This document shows positions 55,244-64,000 of a stretch of DNA of 64,000 nucleotides, in pieces; the stretch's first letter is position 1, and each line of letters begins with the position of its first letter. The notes below the pieces were generated by a model. It was not told the origin of the DNA. It was given only the letters and a program-made list of their open reading frames with translations, and made no database searches. Made by a program: the position numbers and the translations under genes. The stretch is from Acanthosoma haemorrhoidale (lineage: Eukaryota > Arthropoda > Insecta > Hemiptera > Acanthosomatidae). Location of the stretch: NCBI GenBank assembly GCA_930367205.1, contig OV884009.1, positions 37,271,841-37,335,840 on the forward strand, given 5' to 3'.

Positions 55244-58128
55244 GTACGTACTTAGATTGATACGTTTGTAATTTTTATGAAATTAAGCATGAAAGTGTTC
55301 ACGACTTACATACCTACATATTTATTGTAATGATTTTTCTGTTAGCAAATTAAATTTATTTATCAGAATTATATTGAATTTAAGAAAGGAGTTTTCTGTT
55401 GAGATAATTTGAATAAAGGGATGCTTGAACTAACACCAAGACCCTAAGTGCCCTTGACACCTAGGCAGGAATCCTGCTGTACTCGGGGTTTTCCTAGGAG
55501 TTTTGAGTGAGGATAGGTTTCCATAATTATTAAAGTTTAGGAGGGGACAAGGGCTTTGTTTTTGTATCTTTTCCAGTCAAGACTAAGTAAGTTAAGTTAG
55601 TCAATAGTGGTGAGGTCAGGGGTGCTGAAGATATGCCACATGTTGAGACGATACTAACCTAATTTTCGAGAGAGTTTATTTACTTAAAATAATAATTATC
55701 TAACAAAAGTAATCATTCAAATAACATGTGTACATTCTTTGATGTTGGTTTTTGGGTGGTTATCTTCAATCTTAGTGGTTTCTATGCTCTTGTCTCCAGT
55801 ATGTGGTCTCTTTACAACACTTGGTCCACTACCTTCACAACTAACACATCTGGCTTTCTGAAATGCTTGAATGAAAAAGATCCATCCATCTCCTGTGCTG
55901 TTATTTAAGATTAACTCCCCCCCCCCCCCCAAATATCTGGAAAACTATGAAGGTAGCCTTGATACCTGTCCTGGTTCTAGGTGACAAAGTACAACACACT
56001 GCCTCAAACAAAAATTACTTCAACCAAAAACCCCTTTCCTTAAATCAATCTAATTCTAATAAATAAATCTAACATTCTAATAAAAATAACATTTATATAT
56101 ACATGCATATATCTACGCAATCGATTGGTCTGTTCAATATTATCCAGTTGTTTCTTGAATTTAATTTTTGGGGTATTTCCTTAAGCCTCAAGGCAAGAAG
56201 AATGTTATGTTTTAAGAAGGATTTCAGTTGGTAGAGTTATCAAGGTCACAAACCTGGTCAGAACCTGTTACCAGCACATCGAGAAATATATCAGTGCAGT
56301 AAAAAAATATATATAAACTAAATAGAATAAATGATCATTGAAGGACCATTGTTACATTTATAAGATAGAAACATTTATTTAACATAAAGTAGGTTATTTG
56401 GCAGTGTTAAAAGCCCCCTGTTAAAATTTACAATGTATAAATAAAATATAAAAAAAAATGAAATACAAAAAGATATAATAATAAATATTATACAAATATA
56501 CACTAAAGACACATATTTATCAGGAATTGAAAATATAAAATGAAATAAATGTTACCAAAAACGATATGAAGAAAATAAAACAAGAACTTGAATATTGAAA
56601 AATAAACTAATTCATAATTGAGTGTTCACACATAAATATATACATACATACATAGATTTACAGATTAAAAAAATACAATGAGTAGATGTGCACCAATGCA
56701 TAATAGTAGCTTTCATAATTTAATTAAAATCATCACTCCAATTTTAGCTAACATTTTATGTAACTACATAAAGCAAATAACTAAGTAATCTTGTTTTAAC
56801 GCATTTAACAAATAATTTTAAAAGTGAAAACTTAATTTAGTGAGGTATGTTAATGAAAATAAAATGAACTACAGAATGTTTGTTAGAACAAATTGGTAAA
56901 CATGATGTTTGATTTATAGAATAGAAAACAGCATGGTTGGCATTGGTGGTCATGTTGGTTTCGATGAAACTTTGGTTCTGTAATTCCAATTCCTAAACCA
57001 TCTAGCTCTTACAATTGAATATTAAAAATGGAAGTGAAGAATAAAAAATATCTGCATTGTGAATTGCAGAAAAAAAATGTTAAATCGTAAAATTTGAAAA
57101 AATTTTAATTATTTTTTTTAAGTATCACACAAACCATTTTAGTAAATGGAAAATTTTTTTTTTATCTGCCCACCAGATTTACAGATTTTCTTTTGAAATT
57201 TGTAATCATCAGCTTTTCCTGAAATGAGACCCTCATTTATATGATGTATTACCAACAACACATTCATTTCAGGAAGCAGTATGGATCATAGTGGAATAGC
57301 AGAATAGTTGTCAACAAATTTTCTTTTACTGTATTACACTATGTCCTTTAACTGTAAATATTGTTTACTGAAATCTAAAGCTGTGAGTTTTTCTTTGATA
57401 TAATGATGGGTATAAAGCTCTCTTACTTTTAGAAAAGAATGGAAGTCAACTTTTAGTAAAAATGCACCCATTTATAGCCAAAATAAAATATATTTATTCA
57501 TTTCTACCAAAATAAACTACATATAACCTGCTTTCAAGGCGTAGGAGAGAAGGATGAAGTGGGGACTGTATAGCCTGGAGTCTGTAGCTAAAAGCCTGAT
57601 TGATTCTTAGTAAGATTAGATAGTTATGGGGCTTAATCTATAAGGGAAATACTATTAAGATCCAATATTACTAACTAAAATAAACAATTTTTTTATTTTG
57701 GACTATAACCACCTGGATAGATTTTATTGACGTTTAGACTTTTAAAGCCAGAAGTGGGATCCAGTTTTTATTAATGCACCATCAATGTCTAGTAAGATGT
57801 GTTCTAACATAAACTCTGTACCTTATTTTGTACCCACAATCTATAGCTTGTCATCCTTTTATAATAACCACCTAGTTTTAATTATTTATTAATCCAATTC
57901 TCTCACCCCTATCGAAACATTGTTTATCACCTGCAGTAACTTGGATTCTCTCAATGTAGGATATTAATACTAGAACACAATAATAATTTAAGTGGCATTC
58001 AATAATTTTATATTCCTTTTTTTTTAATAAAACTTTATGCTCATGCTATATTTTAGTAGAATGAGTTAATAAAAATAAATCTAATCATCATAAATAAAAA
58101 TGTAAGTAATTGTAATAATATATTTTAG
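55244..58128. other. Intron of unc-13-4
   Basis: AT-rich. Includes a C12 run near 55918 and a dispersed repeat at 56355-56560. Otherwise nothing. Confidence 0.5.
56355..56560 (-). repeat. Dispersed AT-rich repeat, pair of 17590-17790
   Basis: See 17590-17790. Same orientation and block order; AACATTTATTTAACATAAAG/AGGTTATT and GACACATATTTATCAGGAAT are shared blocks. Confidence 0.55.
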
Positions 58129-58345
58129 ACTTGGAGAAGGTATGCTTTCAACTGATGTTGGATTGCTTCATGTATCACAGTTTCACATTTGGTTCCAAAA
58201 AGGAGTGGCTCAGTGGCTTGATATTGCAGTATATAAAGCAATAATGAGGATAAATAAAGCTATTGAACTAGATTGCCTCAAGCCTGTTGATGGTAGTGTC
58301 AAATACTCATCATCAGCAGTGGACACCCTTGCTATTTTTTTTCAG
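58129..58345 (+). CDS. unc-13-4: unc-13-4 exon: MHD1 core of MUN
   Basis: Acceptor ATATTTTAG, donor TTTCAG|GTAATT, phase 2 to 0, 72 codons. It encodes FHIWFQKGVAQWLDIAVYKA, then IMRINKAIELD and a YSSSAVDTLAIFFQ end. The WF..GV..WL..A..KA.xRI..AIE.D signature followed by SS.VD plus hydrophobic residues is the MHD1 core, which contributes to SNARE/syntaxin binding in characterised UNC13 proteins. It is the most diagnostic MUN exon in the window. Confidence 0.94.
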
Positions 58346-58706
58346 GTAATTCCTTTTTTACAATAGGGTAAGTAACTAAAGTAAACATATTACTATAAAC
58401 TGAGTAAATACTGAGGAAATCACTACAAAAAAAGATTTACTATTTTATTTGCTTTTTATTCTAAAAAGCAAATATTCCTATGGAAACTTTAGTTTTAATT
58501 CTTATATTTTGTGGTTTTGAACATATAGGCCAAGAGGTAAAATAATGAGTTTGCCATGAAATTCATGATATCTGAGTCTAACCTAAAATTCTATAAAGTA
58601 CAGTATAGGTGTATAGGTGGCTTGGCTTACTTGACTTTACACCCTGGCTTGTAAGCTATGAGTGTCAATTTTACATCGCGTAGTATCATAGTATAAAATT
58701 TTAAGG

Positions 58707-58925
58707 TGTAGGGAAATAAAGCATAAATGCAAGTTAAATGAAGAAGAGCACAGATTTAATTGCATACATATGTACAGTACACACACTCATGGACGGTCAC
58801 AAGAGGAGTCAATGAGGCTCATGCCAACCTAATCACAAAACGCAACAGTGCCGCCCTTATCGTTACAACTAAATATAAATCATATAAAACAAATAATAAT
58901 ATAAATGCGGAATTATACCAATACA
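58707..58925 (-). repeat. 3' LTR of the copia element
   Basis: 219 bp read on the minus strand as TGTATTGG...CCCTACA, directly after AGAAGGG. No second LTR is present for comparison, so ends are inferred from TG..CA and the purine tract. Confidence 0.6.
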
Positions 58926-58941
58926 CCCTTCTAATTTCGCA

Positions 58942-59320
58942 TTACTTACAATCTATTGAGTTTAAATGTTCAACAAAAATCGAGAATTTACTAAATGCTA
59001 AGGATTTGGTCATCAAATTCGCTATTTGATTAGAAGAATCAACATAATGCAATTTAACTATATTTTTATCAACAATATCTTTTACGAAATTATACTTTAC
59101 ATCAAAATGTTTGGACCTTTTGGTCTCACAGGTACTTGCAATTTTAATAGTGCCCTGGTTGTCTTCAAAAATATTAATTTTACCTTTAAAGTTAAAACTC
59201 TCATTTAATAATTTGCTCAAAAATAGTACCTCTTAAATTCAGTCACCTAGTGCATAATATTCGGCTTCACAGCTACTTAAAGCAACTACGCCTTGTTTCC
59301 TGGATCCCCATGAAACAACA
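58942..59320 (-). pseudogene. copia RNase H remnant
   Basis: INIFEDNQGTIKIASTCETK, RSKHFDVKYNFVKDIVDKN and KLHYVDSSNQIANLMTKSLA are the DNQ, RSKHIDxKYHFxR and D..TK motifs of copia RNase H. A frameshift with a stop separates the start (AVVALSSCEAEYYAL-like, about 59230-59300) from this part. Confidence 0.85.
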
Positions 59321-59327
59321 TTATTAT

Positions 59328-60120
59328 TTACCTTGATAATGTAACCAGATACACTTTTTCTGTCATTTTTGTAAATGCAAAGTCTGCATCAACATATGCA
59401 TTTATATGAACATCACTAGAGTTAGATTTGTCAAAGCTAAGAGCCATGTCAGGACTATGTTTCAAGTATCTCACAACATTTTTCAAGTGCTTCCAATGAG
59501 TTACAGTAAAACAGTTTTGAAATCTACCAAAATATGAAATTGCATAAGTTAGATCTGGTCGAGAAGCGACCATCAAATACATTAAACTTCCTAAAAGTTC
59601 TTTATAAGGTAGCTTAGGACAATTATTCGGATCTCCTTTTTCGAGATTAAGCTTAGGCTCAATAGGTATTCGCTTAGATTTAGCATCTGACATATTAAAC
59701 TTATGAAATATTTTCTTAATAAGATTTTCCTGTTTAATTACAATATTCCCTAGGTTATTTCTGAAAATATTCAACCCTAAAAATTCTAAAATTCCATTAT
59801 TATCATAATCTTTACATTCTAAATCTGTCATTAATAATTTCTTAACATTTTCCAATTTAGATTTAGAATTAGCTATCAATAGAAAATCATCAACCCATAC
59901 AAGAATATAAACACTGTCATCAAAATATAAACATGGGTCTACATAATATATCATTTAAATGGTCATTCCACACTTTTGGACTTTGTTTGAGACCATATAA
60001 AGCCTTTTTCAATTTTAACACTTTAGCACTTTCACTTTCATAGCCTTCCGGTGGCTTTGTATAAACTGGCACTTTTAGATCACTTTTAAGAAACGCACTC
60101 CGAACATCAAGCTGATCAAT
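59328..60120 (-). pseudogene. copia reverse transcriptase, C-terminal part
   Basis: VYILVWVDDFLLIANSKSKL holds the VDD catalytic motif. LEFLGLNI, YKELLGSLMYLMVASRPDLT and YAISYFGRFQNCFTVTHWKH follow, all copia-type. Frameshifted against the preceding segment near 59955. Confidence 0.88.
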
Positions 60121-60519
60121 TTATAGATCCTTCTCTGCAGCCGTAGAAAGAAGTACTCGAAATGTCGTGAAACGGGCAACCGGTGCATAGATGTTATCAA
60201 CGTCATCAAAATGTTGTTGAAAACCGCGAGCCACTAAGCGCGCCTTCTTCTTAGATTCATCGTTGGAAGTCTTTATGGTGAAAACCCACTTACAGTCAAT
60301 GGGGGTAAAATCCGGTGGAGCATCTACCTCTTCCCAAGTCTTATTACTTTCTAATGAGGTTAATTCTTTGTTAATGGCTTGCTGCCAATCAGGATCGTGA
60401 ATCGCATCTGAAAATGTCTTGGGAACATCTATTTCGGCATTAGTGGACAAAGCCATTTCATTTAAGGCAAAATTAATAACAAATGCTTTGGTTTTATCTT
60501 TTTCCTTGTTGATTTTCAT
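60121..60519 (-). pseudogene. copia reverse transcriptase, N-terminal part
   Basis: PKTFSDAIHDPDWQQAINKE, W(E)EVDAPPDFTPIDCKWVFT, KKARLVARGFQQHF and YAPVARFTTFRVLLSTAAEK are the copia RT start, with KARLVARG and APVA intact. Confidence 0.88.
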
Positions 60520-61200
60520 TCTTTCTTGGGATAACCAGTCGTTTCGTCAGGAAAACCACGGAAAATACTTTCTGAATCAGAATCACCTGCAATATCTTCT
60601 ATAACATCACTCGGTCCAGGTATGGGAGACTTACATTTGTCCTTAGGTGTGGGAGATTTACTCTGATCTTCATGAATGCATTCTTCTGGAGATACAATGA
60701 TGTGCTTAGGTTCGTTGCTCTTCATGAATGATAACTTAGTTTGCTTCCCCTTTAAACAAATGTCACAAATTCCAACAGGACATAATGCACTATGCCCCAT
60801 CCTTCGATGCATTAGACTGTTACATGCACCAACAACATTTGCTTGTTCCTTAAGAAGGTGAAGTTTAATTACATACCGTTTGCCAACGAGATAGCCTGTC
60901 ATAACATTTGATCCCCTAAATATTTTAACACAGGAATTTTCGAATACTACTCTGCATCCCTTCTCCTCCAACTTCATAACAGATAAGAGATTCATTGTTA
61001 AATTTTTGCACACAAAAGCATCAGTTATACGAACTTTATTTCCATCTTCCAACACACAAAACAAATTTCCTTTCCTTAACGCAACCACTGATTCACCAGC
61101 CTTTGCCACACTAATATTAACATTTACTGGAGTTGAATCTCTTAGAAAAACACTGAGCTCGTCCCTTATAAGATGATATGTCGCACCTGAATCGACTAGG
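60516..61200 (-). pseudogene. copia protease and GAG-pre-integrase remnant
   Basis: A protease motif CFLVDSGATYHLI lies near 61180-61205. The pre-integrase pattern MNLLSVMKLEEKGCRVVFEN, HRRMGHSA, ICDICLKGKQTKL follows. After that the frame goes straight to an acidic/Ser-rich linker (PTPKDKCKSPIPGPSDVIED) that normally follows integrase. The DDE core is gone. Confidence 0.82.
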
Positions 61201-61223
61201 AAGCATGCTTCATCAGACGATTG

Positions 61224-61551
61224 TTAACAAACTGCTGCCTTATCTGTTGTGGTATCACTACTGTTATCCTGGGTAGTAAACAGAAACTCCTCACAGTTGT
61301 TATCACTAGAAATGGCGGCAAATCCTTTATTTTCAAGTTTAGGACAATTATTCTTAAAATGACCTCGATTTTTGCAACAATAACAAATAACGTTAGACAT
61401 ACTTTTGTTTTGACCGACCTTCAAATTTTTATTAAAGCTTTTAGCTCTATTTTTATAAGCTGAAAAAACATTTGCAGACGGGTGATCTTCTTTCTTCAAA
61501 TTCCTCTCATATTCAGCCAGAAGTGTGTTTTTCACATACTCCAAAGTAACG
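61224..61551 (-). pseudogene. copia Gag C-terminal remnant with zinc knuckle
   Basis: MEYVKNTLLAEYERNLKKED, then VICYCCKNRGHFKNNCPKL, a CX2CX4HX4C knuckle. It stops at 61227-61229, just before the protease frame. Confidence 0.85.
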
Positions 61552-61745
61552 GTTAATAATTAAGTTATTTTTTAAAATATTTATTTGATTATTAAGCTGG
61601 ATACCTGTCTCCTATGCTTGAGTAGCCACATTTATTATTAATATGTACATGTTTTTTTAAATAAATAGTTTAACTTAGCTACATTTTTTTAAACGATTGC
61701 ATATACATTGATAGAAATGTCCAGTTTTAATATTCCATGTTTTAG

Positions 61746-61820
61746 ATAAAAGTGTTTTGGACCCAACTTTCATGGCCTGACATTGAAGGAAATTACACCT
61801 TTGTTGCTAAAATCATTGAT
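61746..61820 (+). CDS. unc-13-4: unc-13-4 exon: post-MHD1
   Basis: 25 codons, acceptor TGTTTTAG, donor GAT|GTAAGT, phase 0 to 0: IKVFWTQLSWPDIEGNYTFV, then AKIID. The W..LxWPD pattern followed by a helix directly continues MHD1 in Munc13-4-type proteins. The upstream intron (58346-61745) is largely a minus-strand copia element. Confidence 0.92.
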
Positions 61821-63117
61821 GTAAGTGAATTATTTTTATATAAGTATGTATTTATATGTGTTTTTTTAATTTATGCATACTGTGATGTATAAAACTAGTC
61901 TACCATCTCTGAATTTATAATGTAATGCACTTTATCTCAGCAGTTACGTATTTGATTTAAATTAAATTGTATTTTTTTTACTAAAAATTAATTTAATTTT
62001 TAAAATGGCTTTTGCAAACTAAATACAAAAAAAAGAACACTTTAATGAGCAGTCAACTAAAGTATGTTATTTATGTTGCCATAAATGCCTTACCTCAACT
62101 CAATAGTTGGGAATAAACCCCTGTGAGAGTTCCATTCATAAAAAACTGCAGCTTTCAACCATTTTTCTCTTTTTCTAACTTGACCATTATTCATAGCTCA
62201 TTGTAAGTTATCTCATCTCTCAGGGACGTGTAAGCTTTCTCTTGTAACATGCATTTGAAATATAATTCAATGATATTCTAGAAACTTTCATGTACATCAA
62301 TTATATGGGAGTGTGCGATTTTGTACCATGGATTTAATATGTTAATATTGATTAACAATTACTTCTGGCAGAAATCAACCAGCTTGCAAACCAACACAAA
62401 TAAAGATGAATCTAATTGCTAACAATAAATTTAAAATATAATATAAAATAAATGAAAAAAAAGAACCTGTAGATGTTACTAATATTTCTGCCACACTGGT
62501 AAAATCAAAATGGAGCAGGGATTCTATAATCTCAAATTAAAGAGCTCTTATAAATTAACACTAGATTGTAGATAGATCTAGTTGGATATTTGGGGAAGTA
62601 ACCATTTTTGGGGCATTTGAATGTCTCCTTTTTCATCAACTCATTTAGGGGAAAATATTATTCATGTTTAAATGATAAAAATCTGAAAGTTCTAATTTTG
62701 TGAGGATTTTGGTAAACAGGTTACACTTCATACTTTATCATTTTTAATTTTTAAGAGATTGTATTCAAGAGTAATTTGTTAGAATTTGCTAAACCGATTT
62801 TAAAATGTAATTACGTATTTGTCAAAATACCTTTTTCCTCTCAAATATTCCTATTTATTTGTATTTTATCACAATGTATATCAGAACACTGTAATTCACC
62901 CAGCTCTTTTGTTTTAATATTCATTAATAAGCAGCAACATGACAGTTTTTTTATAATGTTAGGCTCAAGAGAAACTATAAGGCTTGAATCCAAGGACTTC
63001 ATATGATTTAAAAACTTTGTAATTTGAAACTATTAGAAAATATGGCTTTACCTTAAATATTGCATTGATATTTGTATTTTTTTACTTTTATCATGAATTA
63101 TATTTTATTTTGTTTAG
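61821..63117. other. Intron of unc-13-4
   Basis: AT-rich; no supported feature. Confidence 0.5.
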
Positions 63118-63225
63118 GACATCTGTCGCTGTTGTGTACACTATGCAGATAAAATGGGGGCAAAAGTTGAAACCATTGGTGATTCAGAATCTGCTTATGG
63201 TAAAAAGTATGAAGTGACTAATGAG
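63118..63225 (+). CDS. unc-13-4: unc-13-4 exon: last exon visible in window
   Basis: Acceptor TTTTGTTTAG, donor AATGAG|GTAAGA, 36 codons, phase 0 to 0: DICRCCVHYADKMGAKVETI, then an acidic loop and KKYEVTNE. D.C...V.YAD is well conserved in the family. The downstream exons (rest of MUN, MHD2, C2B) are beyond the window edge. Confidence 0.92.
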
Positions 63226-64000
63226 GTAAGACAAATCAGACTGAACCATTCGAATGCCTTCTATAAGATTTATTATTTATACCTTCCATCTTTTAATCAC
63301 ATATAGTTGTAAAGGTAGATAATAAACTAATCTTAAGTTATTTTATGGAATATTTATTGTTTAATCATCATTCAATTTTAAATTTAGAATGATACTGGTA
63401 TGCTTTATACTTATTTTACTAACCATTGAGGTTCTGCATCAAATATCAGACATTCACAGATACAGCAGATGCTCGCTAAGTTTGTTTGTCTTGTCCACAT
63501 GGACCTATTGGGTTATTTATTAGTGAAAACGTGTGGAGATATGCCTTATTTTTGCCGTGCCCACTGAGTGCTTGGGTTGTTTTAAATGTACACCGAATAT
63601 GAGCCTTTACTCTATCTTTTATTGTAGGAAAAAACTTTTGTGTGACTTCCATTCGTTGTTGAGGTCCATGCTTCATTCCATTTCTCTTTTGTTCTTTCCC
63701 TTATTATATGTTCAATGCAAAAAACATGTGCCTCATTCATAGCCGCTGCTTTGGCTTTTGGTCAGCCTCTTCATTTCCTAATATTCCTATATGTACTTTT
63801 ACTCATACAACTGCGATTTTTCATCCAGTTTGTTGAATACCATGTATTATTTTATTGATGTGGAGTATTGTAGATGTTACTCAGATGCAATTTCTGCATC
63901 TGGGTGTCTTTATATATTACTATTGATGTTTTCCCTGGTGATATGTTTTGACCATCAATCCACTGGAGAGGATGGAAAACAATTCAGGCTGATCATTGGA
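63226..64000. other. Intron of unc-13-4 to window edge
   Basis: AT-rich. Open frames on both strands at 63476-63742 lack motifs. The next exon is expected beyond the edge. Confidence 0.5.

Larger units (their letters stand above)
58707..61551 (-). mobile_element. Ty1/copia-type LTR retrotransposon, 5'-truncated and integrase-deleted
   Basis: Lies antisense in the intron 58346-61745. The minus order is Gag end with CCHC knuckle, protease, GAG-pre-integrase, reverse transcriptase, RNase H, a purine tract (AGAAGGG) and a 3' LTR. The 5' LTR and Gag start are missing beyond about 61551. The integrase core between the pre-integrase region and the reverse transcriptase is absent. Frames are broken in several places, so it is dead. 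Confidence 0.88.
19037..63225 (+). other. unc-13-4: Gene span: unc-13 homolog, Munc13-4/BAIAP3 type (partial, continues right)
   Basis: Seventeen + strand exons with GT-AG borders and matching phases encode about 769 codons of a Munc13-4/BAIAP3-type protein. The order is an acidic N-terminus, the helical ELYEE segment, C2A, and the MUN region with MHD1. Known family role: binding Ca2+ and phospholipid through C2 domains and SNAREs/syntaxin through MUN, to tether and prime secretory or lysosome-related vesicles at membranes. The C2A insert between strands (rich in Lys, around GVKNVKGLRKLMKEI) resembles BAIAP3 and insect unc-13-4 proteins more than the synaptic UNC13A group. The rest of MUN, MHD2 and C2B are expected to the right. 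Introns carry many transposons on both strands. Exact orthology (BAIAP3 versus UNC13D) is inference, because insects have one gene for this pair. Confidence 0.9.

Noticed and set aside
55717..55932. 71-codon minus open frame with Cys and Thr-Gly-Asp
   Set aside because: No recognised domain. The N-terminus is made by a poly-C/G run.
1..64000. CRISPR array, bacterial operon, riboswitch or viral insertion
   Set aside because: No regularly spaced identical repeats, no bacterial gene layout and no non-retroelement viral coding sequence. The direct repeats present are LTRs, target duplications or decayed tandem units.

Overview
The window is AT-rich animal nuclear DNA, most likely from an insect. 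It has GT-AG introns of up to about 16 kb, arthropod-type mariner, Tigger, Jockey, copia and gypsy relics, and no bacterial gene organisation. The exact insect order cannot be read from the sequence; Hemiptera is only a guess.

The one host gene I can support runs on the + strand from about 19.0 kb to beyond the right edge. It is an UNC13 homolog of the Munc13-4/BAIAP3 type (Drosophila unc-13-4/staccato group), a Ca2+-regulated vesicle-priming and tethering protein. I define 17 coding exons, about 769 codons, with compatible phases throughout: a variable N-terminus (19037-19220 and 24396-24518), the conserved helical entry segment (40744-40902), a C2A domain with its Asp loops (41081-46832), and most of the MUN region including MHD1 (48556-63225). 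The end of the MUN region, MHD2 and the second C2 domain lie off the right edge. The true first exon was not found.

The first 19 kb and the introns are mostly transposon debris. Dominant is one Jockey-like non-LTR family with a conserved 3' hairpin. It has a 3146-bp copy with an uninterrupted 898-codon ORF2 (29146-32291, 13-bp target duplication) and at least eight shorter copies, six members in all having recognisable target duplications, the smallest only 58 bp. Other elements are a mariner nested in a Tigger (5101-7013), a PIF/Harbinger-like MITE whose right tip was hit by a second non-LTR family (8496-9433), a Jockey insertion splitting an older RTE-like reverse transcriptase relic (about 33.88-34.87 kb), two further core-deleted mariners, a Ty3/gypsy deletion derivative with both LTRs (51153-52102), a copia element without integrase core (58707-61551, minus), a TA-flanked MITE (52922-53115), a THAP-domain relic, tRNA-like SINE heads, a degenerate tandem repeat (26.9-27.75 kb) and several dispersed repeat pairs.

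I see no novel multi-gene system. The most interesting points are the architecture of the intact Jockey element (ORF1 tail and ORF2 in one frame, separated by a single TAA and without an AUG), the 58-bp insertion that fits minimal 3'-end recognition, and the nested insertions that let local history be dated.
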